Shown here one piece after another: positions 13,219 to 22,700 of a stretch of 64,000 nt of DNA. A program made the position numbers and the translations under genes. The first letter of the stretch is position 1, and each line of letters starts with the position of its first letter. The notes below the pieces were generated by a model, which was not told where the DNA came from, made no database searches, and was given only the letters and a program-made list of their open reading frames with translations. Source of the stretch: Karalla daura (Eukaryota > Chordata > Actinopteri > Chaetodontiformes > Leiognathidae); assembly GCA_029224185.1 (NCBI GenBank), contig CM055196.1, forward strand, positions 806,001 through 870,000, in the 5' to 3' direction.

Positions 13219-13608
13219 GGGCGGGGGGGGGGTCGCATGTTGAAGGGTGTGTGTGTATATGTGCTTGAGAGTTTTTGAGAAGGGGGGGGGGTGTGTGCCG
13301 CAGGGTTAGTGAAGGATGATAATTCACCGTTAAGCCTCCTAGAAGACCAGCTGGCCCCTCTGGAGTCAGATGTCAGCCTCCGAAGCCAGGATTCAATCTG
13401 TATGTGTGTGTGTCTTTGTGTGTGTGCTAGCACTAATGCAAGTACATACGTGTGTATGTGTGTTTTTTGTGTGTGTGCTGTTGTCACTTACAGCTTTTGA
13501 CTGCTAGAAGGAAAACACCTGCATGGAGAGCTGCAGATTTTATCAGTTTAAGCTGCCTTTCTCAGTGAGAGTAGGACTGGTCAGAATGCGCATGTGCATA
13601 CATGCGCA

Positions 13609-13643
<35 letters not shown>

Positions 13644-15680
13644 CATCTGCTAGTTAGTTGGGGCTATTGTTGTGAGCCATTTGGGTAGTGTGTAGAGGTT
13701 TAGCTTTGTGCTGATGTTGACCATCAGTTAGCCAGCTGGTCTGACTCTGATTTTGGGTTAATTGAAAGTAACTGCTAATTTTGTATTAAACTTTGAATTG
13801 TTTGAATTGAAGTTTGAATTTCGGGGACCAGCAAGTTAAACCGTGTAACCTTGTCATACTTAAAAGGCCACTGTAATGCAATGATTACAAAATGATCACA
13901 AAAGACACACACACGCACACATACACACAAACACACACACACACACACATACTGCTGTCTGTTTTTCTGGATGTAGCTCTGTGTTTTTCTTCCTTTCTCT
14001 TTCTGTCTCTCTCTCCTTCACTAATCTATACTGGCCAGGTCATGCTGAGTCTGCTGTGCTCCCCATTGAATGGGCTGAATTATTCAGCATTGTAAGCGTG
14101 TATGTGTGTGTTTGTGTCTGGTTGTGTGTGTATGTGTGTGTGTGTATCTGCACACGCGTAAGCATGGGTACAGCTGGCGTGCTGGTTCCTTTAATCAGGG
14201 GACGGCCGGTCTGCATGAATGCCTGTATTGTTGGGTCATGTGTATTCAAGGCTGTGGTGTTTTGTGAGTGTGTATGTGTGAGAGTGTGTGTGTGTGTGTG
14301 CGCGCATGCGTGCGTGCGTGTGTGTAGAGGACTCAACAGGGGTTTCGGTGATTACAGTGCTTGTACGTGAAACTGCACGTTACAAGGTCGCTGGGTCAAC
14401 AGCACTAAATCGGGCACCAAGTTGTTTTTCAGAGTCAAATGATTTTTTCTTGTGAATAAATGGGAGAAACAAAGATGGCTCAAATCAGGCTTAGGTGTGT
14501 GTGCATGTGTCTATGTATGTCTGTGTTTGAGAGACAACACCACGTGTTTTTCACTTGCCTGTTCTGTAATCTTTTCCCTCCAGGTCGAAATGAGCTGATA
14601 GCCCGATACATCAAACTTCGAACAGGCAAGACGCGGACAAGGAAGCAGGTAATAATGGGAGTGTGCATTAAATCCAATCATCCTGTCTGCAGTATGTATC
14701 TCAGTATATCACATTATACTGACACAGTGACAGAAATGGTGCAAACTGTAAACTGATGAAACAGGCTGTAAAGGTTAGTGGTTCAGGATCGACAGACACA
14801 TTTCTCTTCTCTAGTATGACAGAATTAGGCAATGTGGAGTTACTTATTGCCCATACAAACAAAAATTGTTTATCTTTGTAAAAAGGAAAACTGCTGTATT
14901 TTTATCAGCTTTTTAGTCATTACAATACATAAATACAATTTCAAAAAATCATATTTTTTTATACCTGTGTACTTATATAAGTGCCTTCATTAACTACAAG
15001 ATTTGTAGTTAATGAATCTAATTAACCATATTTGAATCTGCTATTGGTTCCCAACAAGGCCAGGTTTATTATTCAAAAAAGCAATACAAATACAGGTAAA
15101 TAAACTCAGCAACAAACTCAGGCCCAAATAGGCACTTAAACAGACTCTTAATGTAAAATAAATACTAAAGGTGACAGCAATTAAAAATGAATAATATAGT
15201 ACAAAAGCTACAGCATCTGGGGCAAGACAACTCAAACCCAAAAGAGGATCTGGGGTTACAGTATGAAAATGAAATGAAAAATGAAATAAAAACGAAAAAC
15301 CTACCCCAAACTAAACTTACAACTTACAACTCCTTAAAAATCCACTCCAAGCTAACATTACAGGATCTGACAACAGACAACTTCATGAGAGGACAGCTGT
15401 CCATAGGAGCTCATTCGTTTCCCAAATTGTGCAAGCGTGGGTTGGCGAAGTGAGCTCACGGTACCACCAGCACCAGTGACGGTGGAACTTTTCCGGACGT
15501 GTTTAGCGTTTAAATGATAGGTCAGGCTGGGGCAGCTTCGGTGATCGGAAAATCTATTTCACAAAAGCTACAAATCACCACGTTCTTGTTAATAGTCCCG
15601 GCTTTGTTCTTTTTATAGATAATCTTGCCCTTCAAAGGCCCTAGCAACAATTTGCTCCCCTGAGTCGCATCCACAGTGAC

Positions 15681-15768
<88 letters not shown>

Positions 15769-16033
15769 CAAAAGCCTTTATAGGGAGAAACAAGCAAACT
15801 GCCTCGGACATCTTTTTATTTTTTATTTTTCATATATTTGATGAACATGAAGCTAATGATGTAGCGCAACAATGTAACCAGGGGAGACGAATCAGGCCTG
15901 ACGAGGGGACCAACCTCGGAACAACACCAGCCATGACTAGTGCCGCAACCCGGTTGGGCCTGATTGTCATAGATTTTTATGGATTGACTCAGGATAATTT
16001 TTTATGTATATACAAACACACAAACACACACAC

Positions 16034-16070
<37 letters not shown>

Positions 16071-16078
16071 TATATATA

Positions 16079-16113
<35 letters not shown>

Positions 16114-17473
16114 GACTCAGTCAGAGGTAGTTGACAGTCTGACCTGTCCATTCCTCTTCCAGACCTGACTGGATTACTGTGAGGCTTGGGCTATGTCCGT
16201 GCTGCTGCATCAGCCACATGACTGCACTTCATCCCGGTGCTTTGCCTCCCAGGGGGTGACCCTGTCTGGTCCAGAGTGAGATGTTATGAACACGTACATT
16301 TCAGAGTCCTTGACCTCTGCAATTATCAGTCCATCTTCCCCATCGATGGCACTGGATTCGTCTTTGTTAAAAAGAAGGACTGCACTCTACATCCATACAT
16401 AGACTATTGTAGACTAAATTAAATGACATCCAAGAACTAATATCTGTCACTATTGTTGTCTTTTGCTTTCGAACTGTTGTTTAATGCGACCAGGTTCTCA
16501 AAACTTGGCCTTTGCAATGCTATCACCCTGTCGGCATCAAGGAGAGGGATGGGTGAGGAGAGGCAGTGTTCACATCCCGTCTGGGCACTATGAGTACCTG
16601 TTGATGCCTTTCGGCTTCACTGATACTCTGGTAATATTCCAGGCCTTTATTAATGACGTTCCCTGCAACACATTGAATGAGATCCTGATTATTTGACTGG
16701 TTCTGTGAGGAGCACATTTACCAGATGCAATAGCTGCTCCAATGTCTGCTGGATAACTCTGTTCATGACAGCAGATAAGTGTGAATGTCACATCTCCACT
16801 GTTTCCTTCCTGGGGGGTATTATTTCCAATAGGCAGGGGCAAAAGCGCTCAGCAAATTGAAGGAAATATTTATCTTGTCACCTGTATATCTGTCCGTGCC
16901 TGCTTCATCTGTAACCAGTCCAAGTCTTCTTGGGCAACCTCTGATGGGTCTACTCTGACCACTGCCCATGTGTCACTGCCCATGATTCCACATTTCCATG
17001 GATTTCATTACCGAATTATCTATTTTTAATGGATAAAGTCATCTTGTCTGCTAAGATCGTTCACCACGTTTCACATATTGCCAATTGAAGTTTTGTTTGA
17101 CCGGGGTCGCCAGTTCACTTTTTTTCTGGAGGGAGTTCTGCATCTGCGTAGGAGCAACCTAGATCCAGTTACAACCCCCAGAGCAATGGACAAACAGAAC
17201 AGGTGAACAAGGAGCTGCAGACCACGCTTTGTTGAGTTAACTCACAGGACCCTTCTGCCTGCTCGACACAACTAGTGCCACAACTAGTGTGCGTTGGATC
17301 CAGGCCTTCATCTGACAGGGTTGCTTAATTTGGATCCGAGCCCAGGCTTCTCTCATTTCATCCAGGTGTCGCTAGCCACCCAGGACCTTCCTTTATGGGG
17401 CAAATTCAACAGATTAGCTCCCATCTGACTTTCTATTTCTCCACACACACACATACACACACACACACACACA

Positions 17474-17529
<56 letters not shown>

Positions 17530-18964
17530 CACGTACACTGTAACATATTAACTATATACAGTATGTATTTTTTGTGTGTGTATGTGTGTGTTTGTGTATC
17601 AGTTACTGTATAAGTCTCACATATACATATAAAGGATGAAGTGTCATTTTAGCTCTTGGCCTGTATTCCCAGGTGTCTTTGCTTTTTCAAAAGATGGGCA
17701 TAGATAAGTCTATTCACTGTTGTTGGAGGATCGTGTGTGTGGGTGTCTGTGTGTGTATGTGTATGTGTGTGTGTGTGTGTGTGTATAGTCCTTTCATAAC
17801 CATGGCAACTTATTGTTTGGACCTTCCTCCTCTCCTTTCTACTCTCTATGTCCTTCTGTGTATCCTCATCTCTTCTCTTCTCTTCTCTTCTCTTCTCTTC
17901 TCTTCTCTTCTCTTCTCTTCTCTTCTCTTCTCTTCTCTTCTCTTCTCTTCTCTTCTCTTCTCTTCTCTTCTCTTCTCTTCTCTTCTCTTCTCTTCTCTTC
18001 TCTTCTCTTCTCTTCTCTTCTCTTCTCTTCTCTTCTCTTCTCTTCTCTTCTCTTCTCTTCTCTTCTCTTCTCTTCTCTTCTCTTCTCTTCTCTTCTCTCT
18101 CTTCTCCAGGTATCCAGTCACATTCAGGTCTTAGCCAGAAGAAAATCCAGGGAGTTTCAATCCAAACTAAAGGTAAGGGTTATAGTAATCGCTGAATTTT
18201 CACTTGATCCTGTTTAATGAGGATTAATACTAATAAATAATAATTGTAATAAATAAATGTCATGAAGACAGTGTACTGGGGCAGTTGGAATAAAACATCT
18301 GAGTGATGACTGAAATGACAATGTGTCCTTGCATGGACACATTTTCTGTTACAAAATAAGTTGATTTAGAGTAGGTGAAAATATAGCAATCACTAAATTA
18401 TAAATGGATTTCCTCAGAGTGATACATCATTGCTTTACGAATAAATTACTATTACTTTTCTATTAAAATTGTACTGCATTGTGAAATGGGGAGAGCTTTT
18501 GCTGGATTTCTGGAAGAAACCAAAATGCATTGGCTTTGTTATTTCAAAGAGCCTAGGCCATAGATGTTATCAAAACCATATGGCTCCTGGTATTTAATAT
18601 GAAATCCACCATGATTCCAATTTCAGTACTCCTATCATGTTATTACCTCCCTGAGGAGGAGAGATTTCACTCAGTGCCAATTAACTTGAGTGAAGCTGCC
18701 AATAAGTGACTCTCCAGCTATTGTGGTGCTACTAATTCCATTTCATTCTGCTGGTTTCTCCTCCAAGTTTCATGTTGCCTTGAATTCAGATGTTACAAAT
18801 GAGCCCACAAGTTCTGACTTCCCGTAAATCCAAGCCTGAGGCAACAGCCAACACACAGTGCTCAGCAAAGTGGACAGCTCTGCTGCATGCTTTGTGCTCC
18901 CTGTTCAACACTGTTGTTGCTATGACTTCCCTCCCTGGCCACCAGCCAGACCACCACACCCAAA

Positions 18965-19011
<47 letters not shown>

Positions 19012-22000
19012 GGTGTTCCTTATTTAACCTCTCTGAAACATCACTGCAGACTAGTATAGGGTAAAACAAGAGGGCACGTGATTTTGATTTTGTTGGTTTG
19101 TTGTTTGTTTGGTTTGTTAGGTTGAGCATAGGTTGAAAGGGCCTTACCCCTATCCACAAACAGCGTTGGTGTAGTCAAGTTGAGATTATGTAATGCTCAT
19201 CTAAAGTCCTAGGTTCACCTCCCAGTGGGTGGCACTACTCCCTGTCTAGTCCAGAGTGAGATGTTATGGACACGTACATTTCAGAGTCCAGTCCCCAGTC
19301 CACACACAGTGATAGTGTAGTCATGTTGAGATTAAATAATGCTCATCAAAAGTCCTAGGTTGGATTTACTTCAAGAGTTCAAAGTTCTCTTGAAATACAC
19401 AGCATTTCAGAATTTCTCTTTTTAGCCCTACTGGATGTTTACTTAAGTTGGTGTATTTCATTTGTTTAAACACAAGAGACTCTAAAGGATCAGAATGAGT
19501 CAGATAATGACACCCAGGAAGATGACTCTTGAGGTCTTTGGTTGATGAAAATGATAAATTATCAAAATCTATTATCTTTGCTGCTTTGCATTACTGAGTA
19601 GTATGTCCTTGTGTTTTCTTTGAATTTGGGTTGGGGTGAGTTCAGTACCACATCTGATGTGTTCCTGATGTGATGGTATGATGTTGTGGATGATAATGGT
19701 GTGCACATGTTTGCTGTATAGGACCAGAATGCAAAGGAGAAGGCTCTGCAGAGCATCTCTTCCATGTCTTCTGCTCAGATTGTCTCAGCAACAGCCATAC
19801 ACAGCAAGCTCCTGCCTGGAATAGTACGCGCAAACTTCCCTGGCAGCGCACAGGTAACAAATACATACATATACACATGTATATAGCCTTTAAATAAGAA
19901 CACAAAGACATCATGAAGAGTTAAGTATTTCATCTCTAATAACTGGTACTCAAACAAGAAGCCAGTCAGTGTTTTGATCTTTGTGTGTTTCTTTACAGCT
20001 GTGGCAGGGAATGTTTCCCGGAGGTCAGTCCAGCTCCAACACAGAAGAGTAAGTCACCTTCATCTCCAACTTACGCACTGAATTGTGATACTGCTTTACT
20101 GGTTAATGTACAACCAGGGCCTGAAGACCAGTAAACTGTACTGTCAGTCATAGCTAGTCTTAGCGTACTAGCACGTTTTATGATCATGACTTGTGTTTAC
20201 CAGCCAGTGCAGACACACAGTGAATGTCAGTTTAACTTCATTAAGTTTACCTGAAGACAGATATTCAGGCTTCCCTGGTATTCACTATTTTTTTTTCACT
20301 TTATGTACAGTTTAGAGGGTAAACAGTAAGTCAGTAGAAGAAAGTCAGTCAAAGGCCCAGCTTACCACATTTGCAACACTTGCAACAAAACTCATTCTCA
20401 CTGCACATGTATTTTCTCACATCAGTGTGAATTACACCAACATTTTGTATTTTTAGCTAAACTTGGAAAATGTAAACATGCTGTCAATTTATTCAATTTA
20501 CAGCCCACCTTTATTGTCCAGTTTTATGCTGTGTAAAGGTTGCTTGTAATTTCACCTTTTTAAACGGCTGTCAAACGCAAGTGCAGCATGCATAATGTTT
20601 TTGGGTTTTTTTGTAATGTCATGTAAGTGTACACCGTACTTTGGGGGTGATGTGCAGAACTTTTAAATACCTTTATGAAAGGTGCAAGGGGAGGAGGCAG
20701 CCGGAGAGTGAAACAGTGTTTGTGGACCTGCATGCTGGAAATTTCCTTTGTCATTTTAAAAAACTGTGGATTATTACTGAGTGAACTTCACGGCATTTTT
20801 CCCAACGACTAGATTTGGTAATTATTATTATCCTATTGGCTGATTATCCGGCTGATTATCCTATCCTCAGCTGAGCCTGTGGTTGTATTTAACGTGTATG
20901 TGCCAATAACACAGCGTGTGTCTGCTAACTCAGTTGTCCATGATTTCATTTTTTTTTTCCATACTTAAATGTGTTGTTAATGAAGATCTTGTGTGGTGTG
21001 TTGTACAAAACATAGTGCGGTAGTCTCAGTGACTGGTTGGCAAGACCCACCCGAGAGGAAAATAGAGAAGTGACCTTTTTCCTGGTGACTTGTTACACCA
21101 GGATGAACGTTTTTTTGTTCATCAGATTTCATTCATGCCATATGTGACACTGATTTTGGCATTGTAACACCTTAACAATTGTTTGCAAAGGCTACACAAG
21201 TCATAAAGCACAGCAAGATGGACTGCGTTTAGAATATTGATTATTCAGATGATGCTACGTATGCAGGGAGTGACCACTGAGTTTCTCTACAGATGTAAAG
21301 AGGTCCTGAGGACAAGGATACAGTTTTGTTGCTGTCATAAATAAAAGTATATCCGAATAAGAACTGAGTTATACTTCATCATATGTAAAAGTGAAAACCA
21401 AGGGTTTAATATCTAGTAAACTGGTGAATATTCTTCTGCCTTTGGCTGTTGTCTTGGGTTAGTTTATGACTGTGTGACTAGATGCTGTTACATGATGTGA
21501 TGATGATGCTGATAATGATAATGGCAGCAGATAGCCTTTACTGAACTCAAAGATCCTCTTGACATCTTTGTCCCATCTTCTGTTCATGTGAGACAGCGAG
21601 CAGAATTATATCTAATGTAGGTAGAATGTGACTGAGGTTACTGGAGACCCATCTTCTTTCACCCTTTCTCACTGCCTCTCTCTGTCTGTCTCTCTTTCTC
21701 TCTCTCTCTCTGCATCTTGGCTGTTTCTTTCAGCATCAAGCCATTCTCTCAGCAAGCCTACTCTGTGCAGACAGCAGGGATCACCACAGTCTCAGGTGAG
21801 CAGGATCATGCTACAATTATCTCCTTTCTGCAGAGCCAACACGCCACTGTCCTTCCTGCCTATTGTATCACTGGCTCTCTGCAAGGTGCTTTTCCTAGGT
21901 CCTCAGTGTGGCCTGTAAGGAGGTCATGAGACTCAGAAGTTGTCTATCACGCTCCTTTTTGTCACCTTTCTCTGTCTGATAGCAGCATTAGGAAAATAGA

Positions 22001-22394
22001 GAAGCAAAGGCTACTCAGGAATTGAAGAGAACACCTTGCCACTTGACCCATCAGTGTCATCAGTGTTTTAAACTAATGTTTTCTAAACTGCTTGGCCAAG
22101 CCCCTGGAGGGTTGAAATTCTCACTTAAAGTGAAAAGTAGCACAATGGCACCAACAGACTAAATTAACTTAGTCAGCAGCCAAGAGATTTCACTATCTTC
22201 ATCATAAGTACACATTTACACTTGCTTTTGTTGAGCGCTTTTCACTGCTTTAACCTTGCTTCAGTCCTGCTTTGTCCACCAGGCTGTGATAATGACTCAA
22301 ACTGTATATGTTGGAGGGGAAGAATAGTGCTACATTACTGTTATCCTGCAACATTCTACATAGTAGCAGTGGTAAGCAGAGTTTAATAGACTTT

Positions 22395-22451
<57 letters not shown>

Positions 22452-22621
22452 TGTGCTGCTCAGGCTATGAGCCTCCCACTGGAGCCCAAACACACAGAGA
22501 ACCAGCATGGCAAGGACGCTCCATTGGCACCACCAAGCTACGACTGGTGGAGTTTTCATCCTTCCTGGAGACACAGAGGGACCAGGAGGCTGTGAGTAAT
22601 ACACACACACACACACACACA

Positions 22622-22700
<79 letters not shown>

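Larger units (their letters stand above)
8686..14583 (+). other. TEAD1 intron 1
   Basis: About 5.9 kb, phase 1. It holds a (TTTA)n run at ~8990-9016, GT/CA microsatellites, and a purine-rich stretch at 13027-13110. No additional exon, RNA gene or transposon coding remnant was recognised. Confidence 0.85.
14649..18109 (+). other. TEAD1 intron 2
   Basis: About 3.5 kb, phase 0. It contains a hAT BED-finger remnant, AT and CA microsatellites, a broken Ty3/gypsy element and a long TCTTC repeat that ends at the acceptor. A small palindrome (ttaactacaagatttgtagttaa) lies at ~14993-15015. Confidence 0.85.
18173..19721 (+). other. TEAD1 intron 3
   Basis: About 1.5 kb. A CA microsatellite lies at 18965-19008, and a direct repeat and gypsy-related fragment at 19151-19362. 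The stretch 18480-18780 is free of simple repeats. Confidence 0.85.

Noticed and set aside
17846..18121. Minus-strand KRREE-repeat frame and plus-strand SLLFS-repeat frames
   Set aside because: Pure product of the TCTTC pentanucleotide repeat.
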